Source: Vibrio methylphosphonaticus (GTDB taxonomy: Bacteria > Pseudomonadota > Gammaproteobacteria > Enterobacterales > Vibrionaceae). Taken from it: a stretch of 64,000 bases of DNA. The stretch's first letter is position 1. Every line of letters starts with the position of its first letter. The notes under the pieces were generated by a model. That model had not been told where the DNA came from. It worked only from the letters and a program-made list of their open reading frames with translations, and did not search any database. The stretch is from contig NZ_JAMKMS010000001.1 of assembly GCF_023634655.1 (NCBI RefSeq), positions 372,001 to 436,000 of the forward strand. Direction: 5' to 3'. Positions 38,218-49,603 of the stretch are shown here, one piece after another. The position numbers and the translations under genes were made by a program.

Positions 38218-40440
38218 TTACCCTAATCGCTTCACTTTCATCACATCTTTGATCTGTTCGATGCGATTGGTCACGCGAGACAAGACTTCAATATTATTCA
38301 GTTCAAGGTCAAAATCCATAATGGTTAACTGACGCTTGTAGTCATTACGACTTTTCATACTAATGACTTTCACTTTTTCATTAGTGAGCAATGTCGTGAC
38401 ATCTTTCAATAATCCGCTTCGCTCTAGCGCTTCAACACGAATCGTCAAAATATAGGTACCGACAAATCCACTGCCCCACACTGTATCTATGATCCGCTCC
38501 GGTGCATGATGGCTCAACTCCTCAAGCTGTTCACAGTCACTTCGGTGCACGGATATACCTCGTCCCTGGGTGATATAACCTTTAATAATATCGCCTGGGA
38601 TAGGCTGACAACAACGCGCTAAATGAGTCATAAGGTTATCGACGCCTTCAACCACAACCGCATCTTTATGAGGGCGACTCTGTTGACTGGCTTTCGTTTC
38701 CGACTCTTTAAGTTTCTCTAGGGCTTTTTGATCTTCTTCTTCCGCTGTTGGCTTATTGACCAACGCATTAATATGGTTAATAACCTGATGAATTCTCAGA
38801 TCGCCGCTACCAATACCTGCGTACAGCTCATCTGGTGTATTCACATTAAAGCGTTTTAACGCATATTGGTCGGCATCTTTTAATGTCGCACCAATTTTTG
38901 TTAACTCAGCTTCCAAAATATCGCGCCCTGCTTCGAGGTTTTTCTCACGGCTTTCCTTGCGGAACCAAGCATTGATTTTTGCTCGCGCGCGACCAGAGTG
39001 AACAAAGCCCAGTGTTGGATTTAACCAGTCTCGAGAAGGGTTCGGTTCTTTTTGGGTGATAATTTCGACTTGATCGCCCATCGACAATTGATGGGTAAAC
39101 GGCACAATGCGCCCCGCTACTTTTGCGCCAATACAGCGATGACCAACCATTGAGTGAATATGATAGGCAAAGTCTAGTGGCGTAGCACCCATAGGCAAAT
39201 CGACCACATCACCACGTGGGGTAAAGGCATAGACACGATCATCAAAAACCTGACTTCGAACTTCATCCAGCATTTCGCCAGAATCTGACATTTCTTCTTG
39301 CCAATCTAATAGCTTACGCAGCCAGGTGATTTTTTCATCATAGCCACTTCGAGCCGTACTGCTGCCTTCTTTGTATTTCCAGTGAGCCGCAACGCCGAGC
39401 TCAGAATCCTCATGCATTTCCTTGGTGCGGATCTGAATTTCAATCGTTTTACCTTCTGGTCCCAATACAACCGTATGAATAGACTGGTAACCATTAGGTT
39501 TTGGGTTCGCAACGTAGTCATCAAATTCACTAGGCAGGTGCTTGTACTTGGTGTGTACCACCCCTAGCGCGGCATAACAATCTTGTAAGCGTTCGGCAAT
39601 GATACGGACAGCACGAACATCAAAAAGCTCATCAAAGTCCAAGCTCTTTTTCTGCATTTTTCGCCAAATGCTATAAATGTGCTTTGGTCGACCGCTGACT
39701 TCAGCAAGAATTTGCGAGCGATGCATTTCGTCGGTCAAGTCATCGACAAAATCTTTAATGTATTGCTCACGGACAATGCGTCGCTCTGCGAGCTGCTTCG
39801 CGATTTTTTTATAGGTACTAGAGTGCTGGTATCGAAATGCGTAATCTTCAATTTCCCATTTCAATTGACCAATACCTAAGCGGTTGGCCAGCGGCGCATA
39901 AATATTGGCACATTCTTTTGCTGCGGCAATTCTGACTTCATCCGGCTCATCTTTCACTTCACGCAAGTTACAGATACGCTCCGCCAATTTGATGACCACA
40001 CAGCGGAAATCGTCAACCATGGCTAACAACATGCGCCTGACGTTATCAACCTGACCAGAAGCCTCTGAACCCTCTAACGTAACGTTAAGTTGACCAATGG
40101 CGGCCATTTCTTCAACGCCATCAATCATTTTAAGGATTTCTTTTCCGTAGGTTTCTTCGAGTAATTCCCTATCAAATAATCCGCTAGAGACGATCGGATA
40201 CAGCAAAGCTGTAATGAGAGTGGCTTTGTCCATCGAAAGGGTGATGAGGATTTCAATCATCTCTCTACCACGCCACAACAACAAGGACCCCTGTTCATTG
40301 CCTTCTACGAGCGTTTCGCATTGGGTATAAACTTCTTTCAGCCGCTTCGCGATATGTTTATCTTGCTTTAGTGAAGCAATCCAACTCGCTAGCTCAAACT
40401 GTTCTTCAGGGTTCAAATGCGCGCTTCTTACCGCAACCAT
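38218..40440 (-). CDS. relA: GTP pyrophosphokinase RelA
   Basis: This 740-residue ribosome-associated enzyme makes (p)ppGpp when uncharged tRNA enters the A site. The N-terminal hydrolase-like domain lacks the H-D catalytic pair, as in RelA. The synthetase domain carries GRPKHIYSIWRKM, ELFDVRAVRI and NGYQSIHTVV; then a TGS domain (VYAFTPRGDVVDLPMGATPLDFAY), a zinc-finger-like segment (LARCCQPIPGDIIKG) and a C-terminal ACT domain. rlmD lies upstream with 82 bases between. Its partners DksA and a YtfK homologue are elsewhere in this window. Confidence 0.97.
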   Translation of the reverse strand: MVAVRSAHLNPEEQFELASWIASLKQDKHIAKRLKEVYTQCETLVEGNEQGSLLLWRGREMIEILITLSMDKATLITALLYPIVSSGLFDRELLEETYGKEILKMIDGVEEMAAIGQLNVTLEGSEASGQVDNVRRMLLAMVDDFRCVVIKLAERICNLREVKDEPDEVRIAAAKECANIYAPLANRLGIGQLKWEIEDYAFRYQHSSTYKKIAKQLAERRIVREQYIKDFVDDLTDEMHRSQILAEVSGRPKHIYSIWRKMQKKSLDFDELFDVRAVRIIAERLQDCYAALGVVHTKYKHLPSEFDDYVANPKPNGYQSIHTVVLGPEGKTIEIQIRTKEMHEDSELGVAAHWKYKEGSSTARSGYDEKITWLRKLLDWQEEMSDSGEMLDEVRSQVFDDRVYAFTPRGDVVDLPMGATPLDFAYHIHSMVGHRCIGAKVAGRIVPFTHQLSMGDQVEIITQKEPNPSRDWLNPTLGFVHSGRARAKINAWFRKESREKNLEAGRDILEAELTKIGATLKDADQYALKRFNVNTPDELYAGIGSGDLRIHQVINHINALVNKPTAEEEDQKALEKLKESETKASQQSRPHKDAVVVEGVDNLMTHLARCCQPIPGDIIKGYITQGRGISVHRSDCEQLEELSHHAPERIIDTVWGSGFVGTYILTIRVEALERSGLLKDVTTLLTNEKVKVISMKSRNDYKRQLTIMDFDLELNNIEVLSRVTNRIEQIKDVMKVKRLG

Positions 40441-40522
40441 TACTTTGTTCTTCCTAGTTTTATTAGTTAACTAACCTATCCCAGTTAGCCCATGACCTAC
40501 GTTAGAGATCATTCAAAAATTG

Positions 40523-41839
40523 TCACTTTTCAAACAGTGCCATCGATTCTAGATGGCTGGTTTGTGGAAACATATCCATCATACCGAGCTTCGTAAGCGT
40601 ATAACCTTGTGCAATAAGGCTCTGACTATCTCTGGCAAGGGTAGCAGGATTGCAAGAAACATAAAGCACTCGCGTTGCTCCAAGTCCAGAAACTTGATCT
40701 ATCACGCCAGTCGCACCAGCACGGGCTGGATCTAATAAAATTGCGTCGAATTTTTGCTCAGCCCATGGCGAGTTCGTCAACGCCTCTTCCAAGTTGGCTT
40801 GATAGAATGCCACGTTATCGAGTTGATTTAACGCCGCATTATTGGTTGCCCAATCCACCATATCCTGGATACCTTCCACACCGACAACCTGCTTGGATAC
40901 TTTCGCTAGCGGAAGGGTAAAGTTACCCAGCCCACAAAACAGATCCAGCACTCGCTCCTGCTTTGTTGGCGCTAGCCAATTCAGTGCCTGCGCAACCATT
41001 GCTTGGTTAATATTTTTATTCACCTGAATAAAGTGAGTAGGAAGGAAAGGGAGAGTCACCCCCGTCTCACCATACTGAGCCACTTCCCCATGAACTCGGT
41101 TTAACACGCCACTTTCTGGCATAAGGTATAAGGTCAAACCTTGCGATTTAGCCAACTGCAATAGGCGTTGCTCGTCAGCCTCAGCCAATGGTTGCATGTG
41201 TCGTAATACGGCAACAGGACCGTTGTCCGCCATCACTAATTCAAGATGACCAAGAGTATGAGGATGTTGGAAACTCGATAATAATGATCTGAATTCAGGG
41301 ATCAACGCATTGAGCTGACTATCAAGAACCGGGCAGTCATCAATGTCCACCAGTTCTTTGCTTTGTTTACGACGAAAGCCCATCTGCAACTGCCCTTTTG
41401 CTCTATCGGCGTACAGACTTAAGCGAGCTCTTCGGCGATAACCGGTACCCGCTCCAACAATCGAATCAGACAGTGACAACTGTTGCCCGGCAAATTTACG
41501 CATTAACTGCGACAGCGCTTGCTGCTTATATTGACGTTGGTCTTCCAAAGAGAGGTGTTGTTGAGTGCACCCGCCACACGCTTCATAGTGTGGGCATAGC
41601 GGCTTAACTCGCTGCGCGCTTGGCTTAATCACTTTAATCAAGTTTGCTTTAGAAAACTTACTTTTGGTCTCGGTAAGCTGCACTAAAACCGTTTCACCTG
41701 GAAGTGCTCCGTCAATAAACACCGGCTTTTTATTTTGATAGGCGATACCTGCGCCATGGTTATCCAAACGTTCGATCACCATTTCTTGGTGTTTCTTTGA
41801 GAATGCAGTTTGCTTTGTCGGTTTAAAAAAACGTGCCAT
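40523..41839 (-). CDS. rlmD: 23S rRNA (uracil(1939)-C5)-methyltransferase RlmD
   Basis: This 438-residue enzyme methylates U1939 of 23S rRNA with SAM. It has an N-terminal TRAM domain (about 15-70), cysteines for a 4Fe-4S cluster ([10 protein letters not shown] near residue 82 and one in DIDDCPVLD), the SAM motif [16 protein letters not shown] and the catalytic Cys in [13 protein letters not shown]. Gene order barA / rlmD / relA / mazG is the same as in E. coli, with barA divergent. Confidence 0.97.
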   Translation of the reverse strand: MARFFKPTKQTAFSKKHQEMVIERLDNHGAGIAYQNKKPVFIDGALPGETVLVQLTETKSKFSKANLIKVIKPSAQRVKPLCPHYEACGGCTQQHLSLEDQRQYKQQALSQLMRKFAGQQLSLSDSIVGAGTGYRRRARLSLYADRAKGQLQMGFRRKQSKELVDIDDCPVLDSQLNALIPEFRSLLSSFQHPHTLGHLELVMADNGPVAVLRHMQPLAEADEQRLLQLAKSQGLTLYLMPESGVLNRVHGEVAQYGETGVTLPFLPTHFIQVNKNINQAMVAQALNWLAPTKQERVLDLFCGLGNFTLPLAKVSKQVVGVEGIQDMVDWATNNAALNQLDNVAFYQANLEEALTNSPWAEQKFDAILLDPARAGATGVIDQVSGLGATRVLYVSCNPATLARDSQSLIAQGYTLTKLGMMDMFPQTSHLESMALFEK

Positions 41840-42041
41840 GCCTATTTCCAGTATTTAGCCGTGCAGAAACGCTCTGCACTACAAAAATTTGTTAGAGTTT
41901 CACTATTCTTTGGTTGAATGATTGTCGAACAGCGCTGCTTTGATTAAGCTTACGACATCCTAGGGGATGCAATACTGGGTATTGTCCCATATCCACCCAG
42001 TAGATGTAATCACTCCCAGCAAATTATGACTTCGAATTAAA

Positions 42042-44858
42042 ATGACAAGATACGGCCTCCGCGCTCGCGTTATAACTCTAACCCTAGCACCCACGCTCAT
42101 TATTGGGCTTTTATTGAGTGCTTTTTTTTCTTATAACCGCTATCACGACCTTGAGTCTCAAGTACTCAATGCCGGGGCAAGCATTATAGAGCCTTTAGCC
42201 ATCGCCAGTGAACAAGGTGTTATGGCGCAAAGTCGTGAATCCGTGCGACGTCTCATTAGCTACGCACACCGCAAGAACTCTAAATTTGTTCGTAGTATTG
42301 CGGTCTTTGATGCCAACCACGAACTGTTCGTCACCTCGAACTTTCATCCCAATTTCAATTCGTTGATGCTGCCAAAAGATAAACCGATCCCCTACCTCAG
42401 CTCTTCAGAGTTTCATGACAACACCTTGATTTTACGAGCGCCTATATTGGCAGAAAGTCAATTAATCTCGGATACCCGGCAGCTGACTTCCACCAGCAAA
42501 ACATTAGGCTATATCGCCATTGAACTCGATTTATCCTCATTGCGTCTGCAACAATATCAAGAAGTATTCTCTGCAATTTTAGTGCTGATCTTAGGGTTAA
42601 TACTCTCTGGTATTTTCGCCTATAGGCTCATGCACGATGTCACGCGACCAATTTCTCATATGAAAAACATGGTCGACCGAATTCGACGTGGTCACTTGGA
42701 CGTGCGAATTGAAGGCAAAATGCATGGTGAACTCGACTCTCTAAAAAATGGTATTAATGCCATGGCGGTATCACTGTCGGAATACCATGTCGAAATGCAG
42801 CACAGTATTGACCAAGCCACATCGGATCTTCGTGAAACATTAGAGCAGCTTGAGATCCAAAACGTTGAGCTTGATATCGCTAAGAAACGAGCGCAAGAAG
42901 CGGCACGAGTGAAATCGGAGTTTCTTGCCAACATGTCCCATGAACTAAGAACACCACTCAATGGCGTGATTGGTTTTACCCGACAAATGTTAAAAACCCA
43001 ACTTTCCAACAGCCAGACTGATTACCTACAAACCATTGAAAAATCAGCAAACAACCTTCTTAATATCATTAACGATATTTTGGATTTTTCTAAACTGGAA
43101 GCCGGTAAACTGGCACTTGAGAACATCCCATTTGAATTCCAAGACAGCCTAGAAGAAGTCGTGGCACTCCAGGCCACCAGTGCGCATGAAAAAGGCCTAG
43201 AGCTAACGCTTAAGGTCGATGCGAAGGTGCCAAATGGATTGGTTGGTGATCCTATGCGTATCCAACAAATTCTTACCAACTTAGTGGGTAACTCGATTAA
43301 GTTTACCGAGCGCGGCAATATCGACATCAGTGTTGAACTCAAATCACAAAAAGAAGATCGTGTAGAACTGCAATTTATGGTGCGCGATACCGGCATTGGT
43401 ATTTCTGAAAGGCAACAAGCACAGCTCTTCCAAGCCTTCAGTCAAGCTGATGCGAGTATTTCTCGCCGCTATGGGGGAACCGGATTAGGCTTAGTCATCA
43501 CGCAGAAATTAGTCGGTCAAATGGGAGGGGAAATCAGCCTCACTAGTCGCCTGCACCAAGGCTCTACCTTCTGGTTTACCATCCGACTGCATTCTACAGA
43601 AATTCCAATGATTGACCCTGTAGACCCGATGAACATCCGTAATAAGCACCTGCTGTTAGTCGAACCTAACATGCAAGCGGCGTCGGTATTGCAGCAAACC
43701 CTCACTAACCAAGGCGTTATGGTCACTTATCGCTCGACACTCCCTGAACGACTTGACGCCTTTGACTACATTATTTTGTGCTTACCAACTAATGAAGAAA
43801 TTCCACTCACCACCATTGAGAGCTGGATTAAACATTGTAAGACCTCTACTTCTAACATCATTATCGGTACTGCCAGCACTCAATTGGCACTGTCTGATTA
43901 TCTAATGCAAACCCATGAAGTACAGTGCTTAACGAAGCCGCTTGCCCGTAAACGTCTAATGCAAGCGCTAGTGGATAAGCAGCCAGTCACTCCGGCACTG
44001 CCTGTGTTCTATGAGTCGACAGAAAAACGCCCTCTCAATGTCATGGCGGTGGATGACAACCCTGCGAACCTCAAATTAATTACGGCTTTATTATCAGAGC
44101 GCGTAGAGACCGTTGTGTCCTGCTCTAGTGGGCAACTATCGGTCGAAAAAGCACAAGCACAACACTTTGATATCGTTCTAATGGACATTCAAATGCCGCA
44201 TATGGACGGAGTGACCGCTTGCAAGCTGATTAAGGAAACAAGCCTAAACAATTCCACGCCTGTCGTAGCGGTTACCGCCCATGCAATGACAGGGGAGCGT
44301 GATAGATTAATTTCGGAAGGCATGGATGATTATCTCACCAAGCCAATAGATGAGATGGCATTGCAGAAAGTTCTCAATAAATGGGTCCCACCACGCACAC
44401 TTGAGCACGATGCCATCCTAGACTTCGTGTCCCAGGAAAAAACAGAAACGCACCCGGTATCGTCTGCTCAAAATAGCGTGTCCGTAACGCCTGCGAGCAC
44501 AACACATAATATCGTCATAGATTGGCCTGAAGCTTTAAAGCAAGCCGCAAATAAAGACGACCTCGCCGTCGATATGTTGCAGATGCTTATTGAATTTATA
44601 CCTGAAGTGCAGCGTCTCTCAGAACGCATCCTTGATGAAGCGTTTTCAGACAAAGAAGAGGTCATTCATTTGATCCATAAACTCCATGGCAGCTGCTCTT
44701 ACAGCGGTGTACCAAGACTTAAATCCATCTGTGCGACCATAGAAAAAACTCTACGATCGGGCGGTGCTATTGAATCGATTGAACCTGAGTTGTTTGAACT
44801 GCAAGATGAGATGGAAAAAGTACTGGAAACCTCAAAGCTCTACCTCAACAAGAGTTAG
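42042..44858 (+). CDS. barA: Two-component hybrid sensor kinase BarA
   Basis: This 938-residue tripartite kinase has an N-terminal membrane helix (about 10-30), a periplasmic region, a second helix (about 177-198), a HAMP domain, a histidine kinase core (H-box FLANMSHELRTPLNGVIGF near residue 299; N box NLVGNSIKFTERGN; G boxes DTGIGIS and GGTGLGL), a degenerate receiver-like region (about 530-650), a true receiver (Asp in VLMDIQMPHMDG near residue 722) and a C-terminal HPt domain (LIHKLHGSCSYSG). It phosphorylates a UvrY/VarA-type regulator controlling Csr small RNAs. It is divergent from rlmD. Confidence 0.95.
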   Translation: MTRYGLRARVITLTLAPTLIIGLLLSAFFSYNRYHDLESQVLNAGASIIEPLAIASEQGVMAQSRESVRRLISYAHRKNSKFVRSIAVFDANHELFVTSNFHPNFNSLMLPKDKPIPYLSSSEFHDNTLILRAPILAESQLISDTRQLTSTSKTLGYIAIELDLSSLRLQQYQEVFSAILVLILGLILSGIFAYRLMHDVTRPISHMKNMVDRIRRGHLDVRIEGKMHGELDSLKNGINAMAVSLSEYHVEMQHSIDQATSDLRETLEQLEIQNVELDIAKKRAQEAARVKSEFLANMSHELRTPLNGVIGFTRQMLKTQLSNSQTDYLQTIEKSANNLLNIINDILDFSKLEAGKLALENIPFEFQDSLEEVVALQATSAHEKGLELTLKVDAKVPNGLVGDPMRIQQILTNLVGNSIKFTERGNIDISVELKSQKEDRVELQFMVRDTGIGISERQQAQLFQAFSQADASISRRYGGTGLGLVITQKLVGQMGGEISLTSRLHQGSTFWFTIRLHSTEIPMIDPVDPMNIRNKHLLLVEPNMQAASVLQQTLTNQGVMVTYRSTLPERLDAFDYIILCLPTNEEIPLTTIESWIKHCKTSTSNIIIGTASTQLALSDYLMQTHEVQCLTKPLARKRLMQALVDKQPVTPALPVFYESTEKRPLNVMAVDDNPANLKLITALLSERVETVVSCSSGQLSVEKAQAQHFDIVLMDIQMPHMDGVTACKLIKETSLNNSTPVVAVTAHAMTGERDRLISEGMDDYLTKPIDEMALQKVLNKWVPPRTLEHDAILDFVSQEKTETHPVSSAQNSVSVTPASTTHNIVIDWPEALKQAANKDDLAVDMLQMLIEFIPEVQRLSERILDEAFSDKEEVIHLIHKLHGSCSYSGVPRLKSICATIEKTLRSGGAIESIEPELFELQDEMEKVLETSKLYLNKS

Positions 44859-44934
44859 TGCTTAATCCGCTGAGGCGCGATTACGAATACCATATAAAAT
44901 TCGCATTGCTATCATTGGCAGTACATTGAAATAG

Positions 44935-44972
44935 AAAAGGCGCGAGGCAGTATTCACTGCTTCGCGCCTTTT
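44935..44972. terminator. Long bidirectional terminator between barA and acpS
   Basis: A 17-bp stem with one G-T pair (44935-44951 with 44956-44972) and an ATTC loop has A-rich and T-rich ends. It serves convergent barA and acpS. Confidence 0.93.
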
Positions 44973-45028
44973 ATTTTCAATCAACTGGCGTTGGGAGTCA
45001 TCCCCAACAAACCTTAACCAACGAATGG

Positions 45029-45409
45029 CTACTGCTCTATTATCACCGTAGCAACCGCATAGTGCCGCTCATCCGAAATCGTCAGGTGGATTGACGTTGC
45101 ACCCATTGAGGTGGCTATTTCCGCTGCTCTATTCGTTAACGTCAGTAACGGCTTGCCATTTTCATCGTTGGCAATGGTAAAGTCTTGAAAACTAACACCA
45201 TGAGCGATGCCCGTTCCTAGCGCTTTTGACGCCGCTTCTTTAGCGGCGAAACGCTTGGCAAGAAAACGACCTTTTTGTTTCAATGAGCTAAACGTTACCC
45301 ACTCCTCTGCAGTTAAGATTCGCTTTGCAAATGCCTCTCCAGAGCGAGCCAACGCTTTTTCAATTCGCTCTATCTCTGCGATATCCGTGCCTAAGCCCAA
45401 AATTGCCAT
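45029..45409 (-). CDS. acpS: Holo-[acyl-carrier-protein] synthase
   Basis: This 126-residue enzyme moves phosphopantetheine from CoA to acyl carrier protein. The start [15 protein letters not shown] and the [15 protein letters not shown] motif near residue 55 are diagnostic, including the metal-binding Asp and Glu. It is the last gene of the string following pdxJ. Its substrate CoA depends on pantothenate made by PanB and PanC, encoded earlier in this window. Confidence 0.97.
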   Translation of the reverse strand: MAILGLGTDIAEIERIEKALARSGEAFAKRILTAEEWVTFSSLKQKGRFLAKRFAAKEAASKALGTGIAHGVSFQDFTIANDENGKPLLTLTNRAAEIATSMGATSIHLTISDERHYAVATVIIEQ

Positions 45410-45461
45410 ACGACGCTATACCTAACTACCTTGCGAACTCAGAGCATCAACGCTAGGCGGA

Positions 45462-46196
45462 TTAACCGCGTCGCGCTGCTTCCATTACTGCTTTCATATC
45501 TGCGACCGCTTTATGAAGACCGTCAAATACTGCTCGGCCGATAATAGCGTGACCAATGTTCAGTTCATAAATTTCTGGTAGCGCCGCGATTGGCGCGACA
45601 TTGTGGTAAGTCAAGCCATGGCCAGCGTTCACGGTAATACCTAAGTCAGACGCATAGCTTGCACCTGCAGCAATCTTCTTCAATTCATCTTGCTGATCTT
45701 CTTCCGTTTCAGCATCGGCGTAATGACCCGTGTGAAGCTCAATAAAAGGAGCACCCGCTGCTTTTGACGCATCAATCTGCTCGCGATCCGCGTCAATAAA
45801 CAATGACACCTTAATACCTGCCGCCGTCAATTTTGCCGTCGCCGCTTTAATTTTCTCGAGCTGGCCTTTAACGTCCAAACCACCTTCAGTCGTCAGTTCT
45901 TCACGCTTCTCCGGCACAAGACAAACAAACTCTGGCTTAGTTTTTAGCGCAATCTCAACCATTTCATCCGTCACCGCCATCTCTAGGTTCATACGTGTCT
46001 GTAGCGTTTCGCTAAGAATACGAACATCGCGGTCTAGGATGTGACGGCGGTCTTCACGTAAATGAACCGTAATGCCATCGGCGCCAGCACGTTCCGCAAT
46101 TTCTGCTGCGTGCACAGGATCGGGATATTTAGTGCCACGTGCATTACGTAATGTCGCGATGTGGTCAATGTTGATGCCTAAAAGAATAGAACTCAT
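45462..46196 (-). CDS. pdxJ: Pyridoxine 5'-phosphate synthase
   Basis: This 244-residue TIM-barrel enzyme condenses 1-deoxyxylulose 5-phosphate with aminoacetone phosphate, the last ring-forming step to vitamin B6. Characteristic blocks are [21 protein letters not shown] at the start, [13 protein letters not shown], and [13 protein letters not shown] plus [14 protein letters not shown] near the end. It lies 17 bases after recO and 52 before acpS, matching the E. coli order. Confidence 0.97.
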   Translation of the reverse strand: MSSILLGINIDHIATLRNARGTKYPDPVHAAEIAERAGADGITVHLREDRRHILDRDVRILSETLQTRMNLEMAVTDEMVEIALKTKPEFVCLVPEKREELTTEGGLDVKGQLEKIKAATAKLTAAGIKVSLFIDADREQIDASKAAGAPFIELHTGHYADAETEEDQQDELKKIAAGASYASDLGITVNAGHGLTYHNVAPIAALPEIYELNIGHAIIGRAVFDGLHKAVADMKAVMEAARRG

Positions 46197-46213
46197 GTAT
46201 TAATACTCCATCA

Positions 46214-46918
46214 TCAGAGCTGTTTTGGTTTAATACGAAACAACTCTCTGCTTTTTAACGGTTTTGAGCCAAGATACGGCTTTAATGCCATACGTGTAAA
46301 GCGTTTTGCCGCTTGTAATTGGGTTTTATTGGTAAAACGTCGCTCACTTATCGCTATCAACTCCTCGCCCATAAAGGTGAGGTTATCGCGACGCACACTG
46401 GCGATGAAACCTTTTTGTTCGCGATAGCGATATGTCATGGTCGGATCGACAGGTTCGCCGGTTCCCGCACAATGTAAAAAGTCGACGCCATACCCCATTG
46501 CCGAAAGCAAAGCGAGTTCAAAACGTCGCAGTGCAGGCTCAGGATTACTATATTGAGCAAGTTCTGTTAAAGCTTGAAGATAATCATGAAATAAAGCAGG
46601 AAAAGGAATTTCATTGGCGAGAACACGAGCAATAAGCTCATTCACATACATTGCTGAATAGAGGCTAATGCCGGTAAGAGGCAAGCCTAAGCTGATGGGC
46701 TCAGCTTGGCGCAAGGTTTTTAAGGACCCACCACCAGACCATTTTAGTAACAATGGAGTGAAAGGTTGAAGCGCTCCTTTAAGATTCGAGCGCTTACTGC
46801 GAGCTCCTTTCGACAATAATGACACGCGGCCATACTCTTCACTGAAGACATCAAGGATTAAGCTTGATTCACTGTATGGTCTGCGATGTAAAACGAAACA
46901 GCGTTGTAACCCTTCCAT
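46214..46918 (-). CDS. recO: DNA repair protein RecO
   Basis: This 234-residue protein loads RecA on SSB-coated gaps with RecR. The N-terminal OB-fold region ([40 protein letters not shown]) and the helical C-terminal part ([20 protein letters not shown]) match the family. ATG at 46918 is preferred because E. coli RecO aligns from that residue; an upstream TTG at 46936 would add six residues without support. It lies 40 bases downstream of era. Confidence 0.95.
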   Translation of the reverse strand: MEGLQRCFVLHRRPYSESSLILDVFSEEYGRVSLLSKGARSKRSNLKGALQPFTPLLLKWSGGGSLKTLRQAEPISLGLPLTGISLYSAMYVNELIARVLANEIPFPALFHDYLQALTELAQYSNPEPALRRFELALLSAMGYGVDFLHCAGTGEPVDPTMTYRYREQKGFIASVRRDNLTFMGEELIAISERRFTNKTQLQAAKRFTRMALKPYLGSKPLKSRELFRIKPKQL

Positions 46919-46958
46919 ATCATCACATCTTGTCAAATTGCCGAAATTCGCGCGTCTA

Positions 46959-47933
46959 TTATTTGTTTTCTATGTCGTCGATATAACCAAGTGAACGCAG
47001 TGCACGTTCATCATCAGCCCAACCTGACTTCACTTTAACCCAAGTTTCTAAATACACTTTACGGCCAAACAGTTCTTCCATATCAAGGCGAGCTTCACGA
47101 CCAATAGTTTTGATCTTATCTCCACCTTTACCAATCACCATTTTCTTTTGACCTGTGCGCTCAACAAGAATCAGTGCATTGATATGAAACCCATCGGTTT
47201 CTGGATTGTAGTCAAACCTTTCAACTTCAACCGTCACAGAGTAAGGCAATTCCTCACCCGTAAAGCGCATCAATTTTTCACGGATAATCTCAGACGCCAT
47301 AAAGCGTTGTGAGCGGTCTGTCACGTACTCTTCAGGGAAGTGATGCACCGCTTTTGGTAAATAACTGCGAACATGCTTACGCAGTACATCGGTGTTTTTA
47401 CCTTGCTTCGCTGAAATTGGTACCACGTCCACGAACTCCATTTTCTTCGAGAGTTCTTGCATGTGCATCATGACATCGTTGCGATCTTTTACATTATCGA
47501 CTTTGTTAATGCACAGAATGACTGGGAAATCTGACTTTCTCAGTTTGTTTAGTACCATTTCATCGTCTGCGGTCCATTGTGTGCCGTCAACAAGGAACAA
47601 TACTAGATTCACATCACTCAGAGAGCTGTTAGCTGCGCGGTTCATCAAACGGTTAATCGCACGCTTCTCTTCAATATGAAGCCCTGGAGTATCTACGTAA
47701 ATAGCCTGGTAATCCCCTTCCGTCTCAACACCCATAATACGGTGGCGAGTGGTTTGAGGCTTACGAGAGGTGATCGATATTTTTTGCCCCAAGATATGGT
47801 TCAATAGTGTCGACTTACCTACGTTTGGACGCCCAACAATAGCAATAAAACCACAGTGTTGGTTTTCTGGATTCGTTACTTCTTCTGCAGGAGAAGAAAA
47901 GTACGCATCGATATCAAATTCTTTATCAGACAT
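46959..47933 (-). CDS. era: GTPase Era
   Basis: This 324-residue GTPase assists 16S rRNA maturation and 30S assembly. G motifs are clear: [12 protein letters not shown] (G1), DTPGLH (G3), [11 protein letters not shown] (G4) and ISAKQGKN (G5), with a C-terminal KH domain for RNA ([15 protein letters not shown]). The N-terminus is about 20 residues longer than in E. coli. The ATG lies inside the end of rnc, with an 8-base overlap, so translation is coupled. Confidence 0.97.
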   Translation of the reverse strand: MSDKEFDIDAYFSSPAEEVTNPENQHCGFIAIVGRPNVGKSTLLNHILGQKISITSRKPQTTRHRIMGVETEGDYQAIYVDTPGLHIEEKRAINRLMNRAANSSLSDVNLVLFLVDGTQWTADDEMVLNKLRKSDFPVILCINKVDNVKDRNDVMMHMQELSKKMEFVDVVPISAKQGKNTDVLRKHVRSYLPKAVHHFPEEYVTDRSQRFMASEIIREKLMRFTGEELPYSVTVEVERFDYNPETDGFHINALILVERTGQKKMVIGKGGDKIKTIGREARLDMEELFGRKVYLETWVKVKSGWADDERALRSLGYIDDIENK

Positions 47934-48603
47934 TGGTCACTTTCTCTAATGCCATCTCGGCAGCCGCTTGTTCTGCCTTGCGGCGGCTAGTACCTAGACC
48001 AACAACAGGCTTATCCAAGCCCATCACTTCACATGAAACCGTAAACTCTTGGTTGTGAGCTTCACCTTTTATATTAGTCACAGTATAGACGGGCAGAGGT
48101 TTTCTGCGCCCTTGCAAAAACTCCTGAAGACGAGTTTTTGGGTCTTTCTGCGATATGCCTGGTTCAATCGCATCAAGGCGGCTTTTATACCAACCTAATA
48201 CCACTTCACGTACTTTTTCGACATCGCTGTCTAAGTAGATGGCACCAATAATAGCTTCAACTGCATCAGCAAGAATTGAATCACGTCGAAAACCACCGCT
48301 CTTCAACTCACCTGGACCTAATTTTAAGTAATCTCCCAAACCGAACTCGCGCCCTAGTTCTGCAAGAGTGTGACCTCTTACTAACGTGGCACGCATACGG
48401 CTCATGTCCCCTTCATTAATTTTAGGGAAGCGATGATAAAGATCGTCAGCGACGACAAAACTTAAAATTGAATCGCCCAAAAACTCGAGTCGTTCATTAT
48501 GCGTTCCATTGGCACTACGATGTGTCAGTGCCAATGCCAAACGCTCGCTATCATTAAATTGATAGGCGAGCTTTTTTTCTAATCGTTCAATAGGAGAATT
48601 CAT
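47926..48603 (-). CDS. rnc: Ribonuclease III
   Basis: This 225-residue double-strand RNA nuclease processes rRNA and some mRNAs. The catalytic signature [15 protein letters not shown] is near residue 37 and a second acidic site in [13 protein letters not shown] near residue 114; a C-terminal dsRNA-binding domain follows (about 153-225). The ATG at 48603 has a GAGAG site; an eight-residue longer frame would overlap lepB. It lies between lepB and era, as in most gammaproteobacteria. Confidence 0.96.
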   Translation of the reverse strand: MNSPIERLEKKLAYQFNDSERLALALTHRSANGTHNERLEFLGDSILSFVVADDLYHRFPKINEGDMSRMRATLVRGHTLAELGREFGLGDYLKLGPGELKSGGFRRDSILADAVEAIIGAIYLDSDVEKVREVVLGWYKSRLDAIEPGISQKDPKTRLQEFLQGRRKPLPVYTVTNIKGEAHNQEFTVSCEVMGLDKPVVGLGTSRRKAEQAAAEMALEKVTNV

Positions 48604-48613
48604 GCTCTCTCGT

Positions 48614-49510
48614 TCAGTTAATTCCACCGATGCGATTCAATCTCACACCAGTTGGGATCCATGCAGGCAAAAAGCTGTCTGCACTACGTTCAAATTCAAA
48701 ACTAATCCATATTGCTACAGCTTTACCTACTAAGTTGGCTTCTGGTACAAACCCCCAATAACGGCTATCTGCACTATTATCACGGTTGTCGCCCATCACA
48801 AAGTAATGACCTTCTGGTACCACCCATTCATTAACGCCATTACGTGGCTGATACTGATCAACACGATCACGACGCAGTGGGTTAACCAATACTTGGTGTT
48901 CAACATCGCCCAGTTTTTCATTCATTTGAATCAATGGAATACCATTTTGTACAAATGGACTATCAACGACGTTAGACAACTTAACAGGTTTGCATTCTGA
49001 CGAACCCTTAGTCTGAATACAAATGTCCTTGCTTGCGCTGTAGCGCACCATATCACCCGGCAAACCCACTACACGTTTAATATAGTCAATATTGGGCTGA
49101 GGCGGGTATTTAAACACGATAGAATCACCACGTTCAGGTTTGCCCACTTCAACTAACTGGGTACGCCACACAGGGTCTTTCAATCCATAGGCGTATTTTT
49201 CCACCAGGATAAAATCACCAACCAATAACGTTGGCATCATCGAACCCGATGGAATTTGAAAAGGCTCATAAATAAAGGAACGTAAAACTAATACAAACGC
49301 GATAACCGGAAAAATCGACACACTGTTTTCCACAAACCATGATGGCGCGACCGCTTTTTGGGCAACCTCATCATCAATTTGGTTGGCTTGTGCTTGGATA
49401 TCTGCCAATTTCTGCTGTCGTTTCTTTCTCAGTACGAGTTTATCTAAAACCCAAACTACACCTGTCACCAATGTCACGATGACTAGGATTAGTGAGAACG
49501 TATTAGCCAT
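48614..49510 (-). CDS. lepB: Signal peptidase I
   Basis: This 298-residue inner-membrane serine protease removes signal peptides from exported proteins. It has two membrane helices (about 4-22 and 63-80) and a periplasmic catalytic domain with S90 in [13 protein letters not shown] and K145 in [12 protein letters not shown], plus the conserved [20 protein letters not shown] box. It lies 93 bases after lepA; a hairpin is present in that gap. Confidence 0.97.
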   Translation of the reverse strand: MANTFSLILVIVTLVTGVVWVLDKLVLRKKRQQKLADIQAQANQIDDEVAQKAVAPSWFVENSVSIFPVIAFVLVLRSFIYEPFQIPSGSMMPTLLVGDFILVEKYAYGLKDPVWRTQLVEVGKPERGDSIVFKYPPQPNIDYIKRVVGLPGDMVRYSASKDICIQTKGSSECKPVKLSNVVDSPFVQNGIPLIQMNEKLGDVEHQVLVNPLRRDRVDQYQPRNGVNEWVVPEGHYFVMGDNRDNSADSRYWGFVPEANLVGKAVAIWISFEFERSADSFLPAWIPTGVRLNRIGGIN

Positions 49511-49545
49511 TAAATTCCCTTAATTTCGTCTCTTCAAAAATAACG

Positions 49546-49575
49546 AAAGTGAAAGCCCTTTTCAGAGCTTCCACT
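49546..49575 (-). other. Hairpin between lepA and lepB
   Basis: On -, AAGTGGAAGC pairs with GCTTTCACTT (one G-T pair) around a 10-base loop, followed by a broken T-rich stretch. It may be an attenuator or RNA-processing site in the operon. Confidence 0.4.
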
Positions 49576-49603
49576 TTACTTGTTCTTGCACTTAGCAATG
49601 AGC

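Noticed and set aside
42042..44858. barA as a new type of hybrid kinase because its middle region looks receiver-like
   Set aside because: BarA/GacS-type kinases commonly have such a degenerate region; nothing new.
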